Source of the DNA: CAZMSQ01 sp964569025
GTDB lineage: Bacteria; Bacteroidota; Bacteroidia; Chitinophagales; Saprospiraceae
Direction of reading: 5' to 3'
NCBI GenBank assembly: GCA_964569025.1
Contig: CAZMSQ010000009.1
Location: 22,080-86,079 of the forward strand
Length of the DNA: 64,000 bases
Below the pieces are notes generated by a model that saw only the letters and a list, made by a program, of their open reading frames with translations, was not told where the DNA came from and ran no database searches. A program made the position numbers and the translations under genes. Numbering within the stretch: the first letter of the stretch is position 1; each line of letters starts with the position of its first letter. This document shows positions 1-9,290 of this stretch, piece after piece.

Positions 1-120
1 AAAGAATTGAACGTCATTTTGTCGTCTATCAGTGTCCATTCGTCTGATGGCGGTTTGATTCTCACCGGCAAAATGCTACATTGCCACCATTTTATTCGCA
101 CACTTAACATTCGATCTGAC

Positions 121-2193
121 ATGAAACAACTGAAGAGAGGATTTGCAGGACTCGGGCTTATTTTTGCGCTCGTCCTGACCCTACAGGCCCAGAACAATCC
201 GGCCGAAGCAAGCCGTTTTGACTACGGTAAAATGTGGACTTTCGAGCATGCACCGCTCGATTATTTTCAAGAAACTTACGACTTCCGCCCCAATGATGAA
301 TGGCTGGAGCGTGCCAGGCTTTCTGCCCTGCGTTTTGCATCATTCTGCTCTGCTTCATTTATCTCTCCAAATGGTCTGATCCTTACAAACCACCACTGTT
401 CAAGAGGAGTTGTAGGTGACTTGATGCAGGAGGGAGAAGATTTTGACAAGAATGGGTTTTATGCCACCACACAAGAGGAAGAGCGCCGTGCAGAAGGCTT
501 GTTTGTCAAGCAACTGGTCAAAATCGAGGATATCACCAACCAGGTGAATGAAATGACTGCAGATGCGGCAAATGAGGAGGAGATGAAGCAAAAACAAGCA
601 GCCGCCCTGGAGCAAATCCTTGAATCTTACAAATCGAACCCTGACTGGCAGGGGCTGGAACCCGAGACAGTCACATACTACAGCGGAGGTAAGTTCTCTG
701 TATATGGATACAAGCGATACGATGATATCCGTTTGGTCCTCATCCCTGAACTCCAGCTTGGCTATTTCGGGGGTGATCCTGACAATTTCACCTATCCACG
801 GTATGCACTTGACTTCACCCTTTGGAGAGCCTATGAAAATGGTAAGCCAGTGAACACCTCTGAATTTCATTTCCCGGTATTGCCGGAGGGGGCAGTGGAA
901 GGGGACCCGGTTTTTGTCATCGGCAACCCGGGCAGTACAGAGCGCTACCGGAGCGTGGCCCAGCTAGAATACGACCGCGATTACAGGTACAACATTCAGC
1001 TTGCAGCATACAACAGCATGATGTCAGTGATGGAGGCCCAATATGAAGCAGAGCCTAGCCATGATCTCCAGGAGACCATGTTCAGCCTCGGTAACAGCAT
1101 CAAAGCAATCACGGGAATTGTGGAGGGCATGCACAATCCCCGTCTGATGAATCGCAAGGTCGCCATGGAGTCAAAAATTCGCATGGCTTCTACCAAAGAT
1201 GGAAGTCGCGATTATTGGGCCGAACTTGAAGCACTCTATGAGCCACTACAAGATGAAGCTATGGAGGTGACCCTCCTCAGTCCGGGTAGACTGGGCGGAA
1301 ACACCGTGGTGGCTGCGCATGTAGCTCATCGGTACAAATCAGCGCTTGAAGAGGGAGCTTCAGAAGAAGAACTTGCCGCGATGAAAGGTCAGGTGATGCA
1401 AATCGGACAGATGCTTCAAGACCCCTATGAGCAGCAGAGGCTAACTAATTTGCTGACCATGGCCTCAGAATTCGCAGATGCAGATGACACCTATGTTTCT
1501 GAGCTTTTGGCTGGTCAAAGCCCTGCAGAGGCTGCAAACCGGATTCTGGAGGGCACAGCCTTCGGAAATCCCGAAGAGCTCGAAAAATTGCTCGGAAAAG
1601 ATAAAAAGGTCACAAAATCAAAAGACCCTATTCTCCAAATGGGAGACCTTATCGTACCCGCTTACCAGAACGCCGCAGTTGCTTTTCAGTCTTCGGGAGC
1701 CCAGAGAAAAGGGCTCGAACAACTGATTGCCAATGAGGTGTTCAAGGTGTATGGTCTGAATATTCCGCCCGATGCCACTTTTACCCTGCGCTTTGCGGAT
1801 GGTGTCGTAAAAGGCTACGATTACAATGGCACACAGGCTCCGTTTTTCACAACCTACTTTGGCTTGTACGATCGCTCACTGTCACACAACCAGACATTCC
1901 CATGGTCACTGCCTGAGCGCTGGCAAAATCCTCCCATGGGGCTGTTAAAGGCACCAATGAATTTCGTATCGACCTCTGATAGCATCGGCGGTAACTCCGG
2001 AAGCCCTGTCATCAACAAGAACAGACAACTCGTTGGATTGCTCTTTGACGGCAACATCGAATCACTGCCGGGCAATTTTATTTATGACATCGAATACAAC
2101 AGATCAGTCAATGTGCATGCCGGCGGTATTGTTGCTGCCATGCGCTATATCTATGGCGCAAATAGGATTCTGTCAGAATTGAATGTCGAGTAG
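121..2193 (+). CDS. S46 family dipeptidyl peptidase, DPP7-like (Gly type)
   Basis: Secreted or periplasmic serine peptidase of the S46 family, which removes dipeptides from the N-terminus of oligopeptides. The 690-residue protein starts with a signal peptide (MKQLKRG followed by a hydrophobic run to LQAQ). This is why the ATG at 121 is preferred over an upstream in-frame ATG at 7. The expected triad is visible: His in TNHHC (about residue 91), Asp in GDPDNFTYP (about 221) and Ser in GGNSGSP (about 626). The residue 18 positions after the Ser is Gly, the position that in characterised enzymes separates DPP7 (Gly, hydrophobic P1) from DPP11 (Arg, acidic P1). Specificity is therefore inferred as DPP7-like. 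A second S46 gene of the Arg type lies at 23844-26126. The gene is monocistronic and ends at a bidirectional hairpin. Confidence 0.93.
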   Translation: MKQLKRGFAGLGLIFALVLTLQAQNNPAEASRFDYGKMWTFEHAPLDYFQETYDFRPNDEWLERARLSALRFASFCSASFISPNGLILTNHHCSRGVVGDLMQEGEDFDKNGFYATTQEEERRAEGLFVKQLVKIEDITNQVNEMTADAANEEEMKQKQAAALEQILESYKSNPDWQGLEPETVTYYSGGKFSVYGYKRYDDIRLVLIPELQLGYFGGDPDNFTYPRYALDFTLWRAYENGKPVNTSEFHFPVLPEGAVEGDPVFVIGNPGSTERYRSVAQLEYDRDYRYNIQLAAYNSMMSVMEAQYEAEPSHDLQETMFSLGNSIKAITGIVEGMHNPRLMNRKVAMESKIRMASTKDGSRDYWAELEALYEPLQDEAMEVTLLSPGRLGGNTVVAAHVAHRYKSALEEGASEEELAAMKGQVMQIGQMLQDPYEQQRLTNLLTMASEFADADDTYVSELLAGQSPAEAANRILEGTAFGNPEELEKLLGKDKKVTKSKDPILQMGDLIVPAYQNAAVAFQSSGAQRKGLEQLIANEVFKVYGLNIPPDATFTLRFADGVVKGYDYNGTQAPFFTTYFGLYDRSLSHNQTFPWSLPERWQNPPMGLLKAPMNFVSTSDSIGGNSGSPVINKNRQLVGLLFDGNIESLPGNFIYDIEYNRSVNVHAGGIVAAMRYIYGANRILSELNVE

Positions 2194-2224
2194 GTCTCGC
2201 ATCACCATCTTATTCTGACTTCAA

Positions 2225-2265
2225 AAAAAGGAGGAATGTCACTGAGCGTGGTATTCCTCCTTTTT
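2225..2265. terminator. Bidirectional rho-independent terminator
   Basis: A 13-bp inverted repeat (AAAAAGGAGGAAT / ATTCCTCCTTTTT) encloses a 15-base loop between two convergent genes. Runs of A and T on either side allow it to work for the S46 gene on plus and for the 354-residue protein on minus, whose TAA stop overlaps the T run. Confidence 0.85.
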
Positions 2266-3328
2266 ATTGAATCCATTCTGCCCCAAACTTTTCAACAAGG
2301 ACATTGTCAATGGAGTCAGCCTGAGAGAAAATTTGCTCAAAAAGCGGGCCGGCAGTGAGGGGGGAGAATGAGTGATCATACAACAAGGTGGTCAGAAATA
2401 CCTCAGAATCCTGAACGCTGAGAGACATGCGTTCCAGAGAATGGTTTCGCACGAGCATCCATCTGAACAGTTCAGGATTTGTTTCTGGTCCAATTTTACA
2501 AAGGGCCGCCTCGCATGTAATCAGTCCGCTTTGGGCATGATACGAAAGATGGAGAAAGGCACTTCCTCGTCTGATGTGCCAACTGTCAGGGCCATGTCTG
2601 GAGGCAATCGGATCATATCCCATTGCAGACAAGAGTTGCTCAATGGTTGCCGGTATACCGCCATGTGCAACCGGCTGAAATTCTGACGGCCATTGAATTT
2701 CTGATGCACACCACTGACAGATCTCCTCGCCTGGAGTATCCGACCATATGCGTTCAAAACAGGACATACATCTGATTCCCTGTTCTTTGCCGGATTGACG
2801 ATATTCGGTAATAAGTTCGTTCAGGAGACTTGCCGGTACGATTTCTGCCATTTCATGACCCCCGGGCACTGTTCTGACTTGGAGCCCTGCGACCCTTCCA
2901 TTCTGATCAGCAATGATGCCACAGGCAGGCATCGCCTGAGTGCCTGAAACCCTGAATGTCGGATGCACGGGCTTATTCTCCACATTCTCTATCCAAACCA
3001 TCTGCGGCTCTGTCTGGCTTGAGCAGTCTACCATTTGAAGCCTGCTCTTCAGCCCTATTGCATCCTTTGAAAAATTCAATCCAACATGGTCTGCTATCGC
3101 TGGCGGCTTTTCAAAAAGAGCTACGTCAAGCCATGCATCTTCAACCCGAACGCTACAAGGTGCCGGCCCAAGACCTATGGCATTGACCCACACCTCCGAC
3201 TGTCCCTCAACCAATCTCAACGGAGCGACAATCAAACGGCTCCCAGCAATCATGCATCCGAAACCTGAGCAATGCGCAGAGGAAAAACGGACCATTCCTT
3301 TTGCAATCTCATCATTCATACATTCCAA
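2264..3328 (-). CDS. Degenerate trypsin-like / zinc ribbon / YbjN-like protein
   Basis: No assigned function. The first ~180 residues look like a degenerate trypsin-fold domain: a GxGCMIAGSRLIVAP stretch stands where proteases have the G-x-G...TNAHV strand, LDVALFE keeps the strand around the catalytic Asp, and ACGIIADQNGRVAGLQV matches the strands after the active Ser. The catalytic His (APLRLV) and Ser (AMPACG in place of GNSGGP) are missing, so it should be a pseudoprotease. A CxxC-x15-CxxC zinc ribbon follows (about residues 188-210). The C-terminal ~130 residues resemble the YbjN/type III chaperone-like fold. The start overlaps the end of the upstream 441-residue gene by 17 bases, so they are probably translationally coupled. 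No signal peptide is seen; cytoplasmic location is inferred. Confidence 0.7.
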   Translation of the reverse strand: MECMNDEIAKGMVRFSSAHCSGFGCMIAGSRLIVAPLRLVEGQSEVWVNAIGLGPAPCSVRVEDAWLDVALFEKPPAIADHVGLNFSKDAIGLKSRLQMVDCSSQTEPQMVWIENVENKPVHPTFRVSGTQAMPACGIIADQNGRVAGLQVRTVPGGHEMAEIVPASLLNELITEYRQSGKEQGIRCMSCFERIWSDTPGEEICQWCASEIQWPSEFQPVAHGGIPATIEQLLSAMGYDPIASRHGPDSWHIRRGSAFLHLSYHAQSGLITCEAALCKIGPETNPELFRWMLVRNHSLERMSLSVQDSEVFLTTLLYDHSFSPLTAGPLFEQIFSQADSIDNVLVEKFGAEWIQ

Positions 3329-4637
3329 TTGAATCAGACTGAGTATGTGCGGTCATTTCGAGAAATGTAGCAGCAATCGCAAACGGATTGTCGAAGGATA
3401 GACCATCCACCTGAAGCCCCTGACAGGGCCACTGTTGTGCAAAGCGACGGATGCACTTCCGAATAGCACGCTCGTTGTACCGTCCGGTCTTTGTGTCTAC
3501 CCATTGATGCGAATATCCAAGCTGGCGAAAAAACTCGGGCTGGGTCAATTCAAAATAAAGGTGCAATAACTCCCGATGCGCGGGAGGAGGCGCAAAGTTG
3601 AACAGGCAGTACCCTGCGATATAATCCAGAATTTCCATTCCGATTTCCGGAAACCCATTCCCGGCGTACCATTTTGCTTGTGGCAGTTCCTGCAAAATAG
3701 CCTGCTTCAGATATTCTGATGATACGGGTTTTGTGAGTCCAAATGTCCAGGTAGATCGATACAATTCTGACTGAATGGCAGTCTTATCGCGACTGTCAAG
3801 GGTCTCCAGCTCATGGACAAGCATTTCGACCTTCTCAATCATAGCTTCCTGTTCCCGGCCGGGAGTGAATACCAGGCGGTTCATTCTCTCAAAGACCTCC
3901 ATTGAGAGCCCTTCAGGGTGGACAAGATAATCAATCTTGTAGGCTGCTCCCAGTAGGACGCAGGCGCACCCTTTTGGAAAGGTCTTACATAGATCTGGTG
4001 ATTTCCGGATGATTTCGAATGCCTTGCTGATCAAGCTCTTTATGAATTCATACCCTGCCTCGGCATGCTGCTCAGAAAAGCTTTGACATACTGATACGTT
4101 TCGCGGCATCGGAATCCGCAGCACCTCGTGCAGCAAGTCATCAATTTTGTCGGATTCCCGTGCCACTTCCTGAAGGGCATTCAGTACCTGAACCGGTGAT
4201 GCATCAATCAGAGGGATTTCGAATAGGAGAATGAGATTTCCTTGAACATCGAGCGCATATCGACTGTACCAAAGTGCTCCATTGCGCTCAAGGACATCGC
4301 GGAAAAGGCCCTCACTCACAAATTCTTCCTGCACCACCACGGAATAGACCCGAAGACTGTGGGTACCTGCAATTCCGCAGATCAATGAAGAACCCTGGAC
4401 TATTTCAAAACTCAGAAGGCCCGGACTCTTTTCAATCTTGATGTTGTCTCCGTCCGGATTCCGGAGGTATTCCAGCAGATGGAAGATACACTCCAATGGC
4501 TGCTGGTTTTCAAAGGCGGTAAAGGCTTGCGCTTTGTATCTTTCCTTCCCGGGCAGTCTGTAGATATCGGAAAACCTGCCGAATCTGATTTCTTGCTGCT
4601 TAGGGGTCGTCCCGAAAAAATGGTCAAATAATGGCAT
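3312..4637 (-). CDS. Uncharacterised protein with YbjN-like N-terminal region
   Basis: A soluble 441-residue protein without a recognised catalytic motif. Residues ~45-165 resemble the YbjN/type III secretion chaperone-like fold: a strand-rich part, then GALWYSRYALDVQGNLILLFEIPL and a long helix. This is the same fold type suspected at the C-terminus of the downstream 354-residue protein. The remainder is mostly helical, with no membrane segment or signal peptide. It lies 46 bases downstream of a CorC/HlyC-like membrane protein and overlaps the next gene by 17 bases, so the three probably form one operon. Function unknown; a structural or adaptor role together with the downstream pseudoprotease is only an inference. 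Confidence 0.65.
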   Translation of the reverse strand: MPLFDHFFGTTPKQQEIRFGRFSDIYRLPGKERYKAQAFTAFENQQPLECIFHLLEYLRNPDGDNIKIEKSPGLLSFEIVQGSSLICGIAGTHSLRVYSVVVQEEFVSEGLFRDVLERNGALWYSRYALDVQGNLILLFEIPLIDASPVQVLNALQEVARESDKIDDLLHEVLRIPMPRNVSVCQSFSEQHAEAGYEFIKSLISKAFEIIRKSPDLCKTFPKGCACVLLGAAYKIDYLVHPEGLSMEVFERMNRLVFTPGREQEAMIEKVEMLVHELETLDSRDKTAIQSELYRSTWTFGLTKPVSSEYLKQAILQELPQAKWYAGNGFPEIGMEILDYIAGYCLFNFAPPPAHRELLHLYFELTQPEFFRQLGYSHQWVDTKTGRYNERAIRKCIRRFAQQWPCQGLQVDGLSFDNPFAIAATFLEMTAHTQSDSIGMYE

Positions 4638-4683
4638 ACATACGACTTGCCCTGATCGTCAGGACGGAAATGAGCATCAGAGA

Positions 4684-5946
4684 TCAGGCGTCTTCACCTG
4701 CAGAAAAATCCTTTCGAATGACCCTGACAGTTTCTATGCGCTTTTCTGAAACGAGTTCCAGGATATAGAGATTATCTCCGACCTGAATTTCTCTCCCCTG
4801 TTCTGGGATGGTCGATGTGGTCATAACCAGAAATCCGGACAGTGTTTGATAGTCTCCCTCCGGTATATCAAGCCCGTAGCGGTCATTCAGATGATCCACA
4901 TCCAGCCTTCCAGAAAAGAGGAACACGCCCTCAGCCTCTTCTTTTTCAAGAAGTTCTTCCTGATCGTGCTCATCTTCAATTTCTCCAAATATCTCTTCCA
5001 GAACATCTTCTAACGTAATTATTCCGACAGTACTCCCATATTCATCGACTACACACGCGATGTTGATGTGCTCTCTGATAAATCGGTTGAGCAAGTCCCT
5101 GGCCCGCATCACCTCCGGGATAAAGGGCAACTTGTGAAGATGCATCGAACGGATTGTCTGAGGAAGGCTAAAAAGCTGCTGGTGGTGGACATAGCCAAGG
5201 ACATTGTCGATATCACCATCGATAACGACAATTCGCGACAGTTTTGTCTCTACAAAAACCTTCTCCAAATCTGCGATTGAAGAATTGATATCTACATGTT
5301 CCACTTCCTGGCGCGGAATCATGCAATCCCTGACCTTGATTTTCTTTAGGTACAATGCCTTCCCGAACAAATCAGTATCAATCTCTTTTTCGGTATCGGC
5401 GAGCGTATCGATGACAAAATTTTCGAGGTCAACCCTGGTAAACACATTCTGGACGTCCGACTGCCGGTCGGCGGGAAGGACCGCACGGACCAAAATGCTG
5501 CTCAACCGATTCATTACCCAGGCTGGCAGGAGGAGGATGTACTTAATTAGGAGCAATGGAACTGCGAAAGCGTGAAGGAGCCTGTCTGCATAAAGCGCAA
5601 ATACTGTTTTAGGGAGATATTCTCCGAAAATCAGCACAATCAAGGTAATGACCAAAGTATTGGCAAGAAGAAGCATGACCTCTCCCTGCACCCATACTTC
5701 AAGGGTCGGGCTGAGGACTTGTGTCATCAGGTAGGTGAAAACGACGAGAGCTATGTTATTGCCAACCAGCATGGTACTTAAAAAACCAGCAGGGTTGTCA
5801 TAGAACCCACCAATAATTGTTCCTTCTCTCCCACCGCGTTTTCTATTCAGTTCAATCCGCAGTTTGCTGGCAGAAACGAACGCGATTTCCGAACCCGAAA
5901 AGAGAGCTGAGAGCAATAGAAAGAGAATGAGAATAAATGCAATCAT
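4684..5946 (-). CDS. CNNM/CorC (HlyC) family membrane protein with CBS pair
   Basis: Integral membrane protein of the DUF21-CBS-CorC_HlyC family, which includes magnesium/cobalt efflux proteins and the gliding protein GldE. The order is: a DUF21 domain with three or four membrane helices (about residues 1-160, beginning ILILFLLLSALFSGSEIAF with the family S-G-S-E-A/I motif), a CBS pair (about 200-330, with ACVVDEYGSTVGIITLEDVLEEIFGEIEDE) and a C-terminal CorC/HlyC domain (about 340-415, ending near IETVRVIRK). Length (420) is normal for the family. It is the first gene of a three-gene minus-strand operon. GldE identity is not claimed, because gldD and ssb, the usual neighbours of gldE, are absent. 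Confidence 0.88.
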   Translation of the reverse strand: MIAFILILFLLLSALFSGSEIAFVSASKLRIELNRKRGGREGTIIGGFYDNPAGFLSTMLVGNNIALVVFTYLMTQVLSPTLEVWVQGEVMLLLANTLVITLIVLIFGEYLPKTVFALYADRLLHAFAVPLLLIKYILLLPAWVMNRLSSILVRAVLPADRQSDVQNVFTRVDLENFVIDTLADTEKEIDTDLFGKALYLKKIKVRDCMIPRQEVEHVDINSSIADLEKVFVETKLSRIVVIDGDIDNVLGYVHHQQLFSLPQTIRSMHLHKLPFIPEVMRARDLLNRFIREHINIACVVDEYGSTVGIITLEDVLEEIFGEIEDEHDQEELLEKEEAEGVFLFSGRLDVDHLNDRYGLDIPEGDYQTLSGFLVMTTSTIPEQGREIQVGDNLYILELVSEKRIETVRVIRKDFSAGEDA

Positions 5947-6161
5947 TGCAAATGTGCGTAGCGATGTATTGATTGGGATCGGGTAAGAAAAACTCTTCGG
6001 CCAAGAAAATCCAATCTTTTAGATGATTTTAAAACCTTTTCAAAACGCAGGTTGTTTTGAAAATTTGACTTTTGGCAAGACGATGTCAAACTTTTTTGCG
6101 GGACAGAATCATTGCCGAGGTCATTTGATCATTTTTTCACTCACCAAAATACACAAACTCC

Positions 6162-6482
6162 ATGGCTTTCGAGTTTTCAGACAGCAATTTCAAAGAATCA
6201 GTTCTCGATAACGAGGGAATATCCGTCATTGATTTTTGGGCAGAATGGTGTGGCCCTTGCAAGATGATTACCCCGATTATTGAGGAATTATCAAAAGAGT
6301 ACGAAGGAAAGGCGACCATTGGCAAATTGAATGTTGATGAAAATCCTGAGGTATCCATGAAGTACGGAATTCGAAACATCCCAACCATTCTCATTCTCAA
6401 AAACGGAGAAGTGGTTGAAAAGCAGGTGGGTGTAACCACCAAAGCCAAGTTGGCAGAAAAAATCGAGGCTCATATGGCGTAA
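6162..6482 (+). CDS. trxA: Thioredoxin
   Basis: Cytoplasmic thiol-disulfide oxidoreductase of normal length (106 residues). It carries the WCGPC active site near residue 30 inside the usual DFWAEWCGPCKM context, the cis-Pro in RNIPTI, and the final GV-x6-L helix. There is no signal peptide, so it belongs to the general cytoplasmic reducing system. The start is the ATG giving MAFEFSD. It is transcribed alone: a 215-base upstream region separates it from the divergent CorC-like gene and a strong terminator follows. Confidence 0.97.
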   Translation: MAFEFSDSNFKESVLDNEGISVIDFWAEWCGPCKMITPIIEELSKEYEGKATIGKLNVDENPEVSMKYGIRNIPTILILKNGEVVEKQVGVTTKAKLAEKIEAHMA

Positions 6483-6502
6483 GTCTCTTCGCTCTGCCTC
6501 TC

Positions 6503-6538
6503 AAAAGCCCGGCCAGCATTCCTGCGCCGGGTTTTTTT
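6503..6538 (+). terminator. Rho-independent terminator of trxA
   Basis: CCCGGC and GCCGGG arms around a 12-base loop, preceded by AAAA and followed by a run of seven T, about 20 bases after the trxA stop. Confidence 0.85.
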
Positions 6539-6633
6539 GTTTCTGAACGCATCTTTATGTGAAGCTTTTTTAAATAAATGGCTCTCTCACAGAGCTAAAC
6601 AAATGAAGACACACTTTCTTATGAAATTTTTTT

Positions 6634-6641
6634 TACATTTG
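6634..6641 (+). promoter_or_regulatory. Bacteroidota-type -7 box (TACATTTG)
   Basis: TACATTTG matches the Bacteroidota sigma-ABfr -7 consensus TAnnTTTG. It lies 55 bases before the ATG of the methyltransferase gene, giving a leader of about 45-50 bases. No clear -33 TTG is present at the usual distance. Confidence 0.5.
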
Positions 6642-6696
6642 TAAGAGTCTGGCAGTCCTTCTTTCGGAAATTGCTTGTAGCCCATATACGCTTTTT

Positions 6697-7281
6697 ATGT
6701 ACGCATCAGAATACTGGAATGACCGATACGTTCGTGAAGACACGCCCTGGGATACTGGCAAACCGGTTCCACCTCTTCACCGCATTATTTCTGGTCTCAA
6801 CCAGCGGGACATACGAATTCTGATACCGGGCGCAGGAAGGGGGTATGAGGCGATTCTTCTGCGCTCAATGGGTTTTCAGAATGTCTATGTGTGCGACTGG
6901 GCTGAACAAGCATTGGATGCACTGCGCCAGAAGGATATGGACTTTCCGGAAGACCATCTGCTGTGCGGGGATTTTTTCGCTTTGGAATTGCAGGTGGACT
7001 TAATTCTTGAGCACACTTTTTTCTGTGCCATCCCTCGATCCATGCGAATTCCCTATGTTCAAAAAGCCCATCAGCTTCTCAACTCAGGTGGGGCTATAGC
7101 CGGTTTGCTGTTTAGTCGCGAATTTGAGGCACCGGGACCTCCCTTTGGAGGCTCTGAAGAGGAATACCGATCTCTTTTCAGTCCTCACTTCGCAATAAGG
7201 GAACTTACTCCGGCCCTTGACTCCATAGCACCGCGATTGGGCTCAGAATTGCAGTTTCGTTTCGAAAAACGGGGTGTATGA
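6697..7281 (+). CDS. TPMT-like SAM-dependent methyltransferase
   Basis: Small (194-residue) class I methyltransferase resembling the thiopurine S-methyltransferase family. It starts with the typical YWNDRYVREDTPWDTGKPVPPL segment. The SAM-binding motif I follows (ILIPGAGRGYEA, about residues 47-58), then the acidic residue at the end of strand 2 (VCDWAEQALDAL) and the family motif EHTFFCAIP (about 112-120). Members methylate small thiols, selenium or tellurium compounds or other nucleophiles; the substrate here cannot be deduced. Its TGA overlaps the start of the downstream PorE-like gene, so the two are probably co-transcribed. Confidence 0.85.
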   Translation: MYASEYWNDRYVREDTPWDTGKPVPPLHRIISGLNQRDIRILIPGAGRGYEAILLRSMGFQNVYVCDWAEQALDALRQKDMDFPEDHLLCGDFFALELQVDLILEHTFFCAIPRSMRIPYVQKAHQLLNSGGAIAGLLFSREFEAPGPPFGGSEEEYRSLFSPHFAIRELTPALDSIAPRLGSELQFRFEKRGV

Positions 7282-9188
7282 TGCTATCATCTCGATTTCT
7301 GTTCCTGGTATTAATCTTTCTGTCATCGCTGCAGGGTGTCAGTTTGGCCCAGTATACCGAAATCTATTACACACGTGATTCCCGGGCCTCCTTACAGGCT
7401 GCTGAATATTTTATCGGCCGAAAGGAATGGAATCTGGCTCTCAAACAACTCAGGCACACCACGAAACTGAAGGGAAAGATGGCGGTGACATACCGGCTAT
7501 TGGGGAAAGTTGAGCTGGAGCTGGGCCATTATGCAGAAGCTGCCAGAAGTTATGCCCGATCATTCGACCTCGACCCCAATGTATCGAGGGCAGCATATTT
7601 TGAACATGGAGAAGCACTCCTGGCTGCCGGTGATGCTGACGGGGCGATGGCCTCATTCCTGCGATACCAATCGATGGCAAACGAGCGATATGCCAACAAA
7701 ACAAAGGAAACCGCCACGGAGCAACTCTTTGATGAGTTGCTGGACAGACGGCTGGTTTCTTGCCGTTTGTGGCAAACTGTAGACTCTTCGAGCATCACCT
7801 CATGGCCAGAACAGATTCCAGGGCAAGTCAACACTGTTCATGATGAATACATGCCCTCAGCAGATCATTCTGGCACACACCTGATCTTTACCCGACAGGA
7901 GCCTGACGGAAATGAAAACATATATCGAGCCCAGCGTTCTTCACCCGAAAAATGGGGCTATCCCCGCCCACTCTCTGAAGCAGTTCACACTCCTTTGAAT
8001 GAAGGAATGGCAAAATATGCGCCCCTCAGCAGATTTTTCCTCTTTGCGGGCTGCCGGCGTTCGGATACGGAGGGAAGCTGCGACATTTACAAATCGTTTC
8101 TCGAAGAAAACGAAGAACTCGATATTTACCCACTTCCCGGAAACCTGAACTCCACCTACTGGGACTCTCAACCCTCCATTTCATGTGATGGCCGGAGTAT
8201 TTATTTCAGCAGCCTTCGGCCTGGCGGATATGGCGGAGCTGACATTTGGGTCAGCCACCAACTTCAGGACGGCACCTGGGGGAGCCCAAAAAATCTTGGT
8301 CCTGAGGTGAATACCCAGGGAGATGAAGAGGGTCCTTTTATTGCCAACGACGGGGTGACCCTTTATTTTGCCTCTGATGGAAAGCCGGGCTTCGGGTATC
8401 ATGACCTTTTTGTCAGCCGACTCGAATATGGTCAGTGGACAGAAGCCATCAATCTCGGATTTCCGATCAATTCAGCAGCCCGCGAATTGGGGATTCATTT
8501 GTTTGCAGATGCAGACATGATGCTGTTTGCCTCTTCACGTGATGGCACTATGGATATTTTCCAGGCTCACGTGCCGGAGTCACTCCGACCTGCGCCAATG
8601 TGTCAGATTGAAGGGGAAATATTTGATCTGACTGACGGAAAACCACTGAGTGGGGCCCACATTCTGATGAAATCCGGTGAGGATGGAATGATGCTGTATT
8701 CTGATGAATACGGTCAATTTTCTGCCTGTGTTGTGGGTGGAAAGGGGTATTCCTTTCAGGTCGATTATCCCGGTTACACTTATTTTGTCGATGCCGCTTA
8801 CTTCTCTTCGGATACCGTCCATAGAATTGAAATTGCATTGGAGAAAGAACGGCTTATAAGATCCGAACCAAAACCTGAGCGCACTGTTCAGGTCTTTTTC
8901 CCGATGAATTCTACTGAACCGGATCCGGCTGGCAAAACACGGCTGAAGGATTTGGTTCAACTGCTGCGGCAAAATCCGGAGTTGATTGTAGAGATTACCG
9001 GCTATGCAGATTCTACAGGTAGTTCTGAATATAATCGAGAATTATCACGAGCCCGGGCTGATTCCATTGCTTCGTTTTTACAACAACACGGTGTCGATTC
9101 AGGGGTGATTGTCAGAATCTCAGGTCAGGGTATGCTTGACCAGTCTGATGCCAGCAGGCGGGCAGACATTGTATTGAAAGGAGAATGA
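7278..9188 (+). CDS. OmpA-family protein with TPR, beta-propeller and CRD (PorE-like)
   Basis: Envelope protein of 636 residues. After a signal peptide (hydrophobic to about residue 24) come TPR helices (about 35-130), a PD40/WD40-like beta-propeller (about 190-430, with repeated YFSSxRPGG / LYFASDGKPG motifs), a carboxypeptidase-regulatory-like domain (about 440-520) and a C-terminal OmpA peptidoglycan-binding domain (about 535-636, with ITGYADSTGS and RARADSIASFL). This domain order is that of PorE, a periplasmic component of the type IX secretion system in Porphyromonas. Here the signal looks like a type I signal (SLAQ) and not a lipobox, so identity with PorE is an inference from architecture. 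Either ATG of ATGATG (7278 or 7281) may start it, overlapping the methyltransferase stop. Confidence 0.85.
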   Translation: MMLSSRFLFLVLIFLSSLQGVSLAQYTEIYYTRDSRASLQAAEYFIGRKEWNLALKQLRHTTKLKGKMAVTYRLLGKVELELGHYAEAARSYARSFDLDPNVSRAAYFEHGEALLAAGDADGAMASFLRYQSMANERYANKTKETATEQLFDELLDRRLVSCRLWQTVDSSSITSWPEQIPGQVNTVHDEYMPSADHSGTHLIFTRQEPDGNENIYRAQRSSPEKWGYPRPLSEAVHTPLNEGMAKYAPLSRFFLFAGCRRSDTEGSCDIYKSFLEENEELDIYPLPGNLNSTYWDSQPSISCDGRSIYFSSLRPGGYGGADIWVSHQLQDGTWGSPKNLGPEVNTQGDEEGPFIANDGVTLYFASDGKPGFGYHDLFVSRLEYGQWTEAINLGFPINSAARELGIHLFADADMMLFASSRDGTMDIFQAHVPESLRPAPMCQIEGEIFDLTDGKPLSGAHILMKSGEDGMMLYSDEYGQFSACVVGGKGYSFQVDYPGYTYFVDAAYFSSDTVHRIEIALEKERLIRSEPKPERTVQVFFPMNSTEPDPAGKTRLKDLVQLLRQNPELIVEITGYADSTGSSEYNRELSRARADSIASFLQQHGVDSGVIVRISGQGMLDQSDASRRADIVLKGE

Positions 9189-9290
9189 TGCCATTTTTTC
9201 AACCTGAAATTCTCTGAGTTGGCGACTTCGCCTTATATTCGTCATTATGCTACCGTACCCCGAACTGCCCTGAACAAATCATGTCAACCC

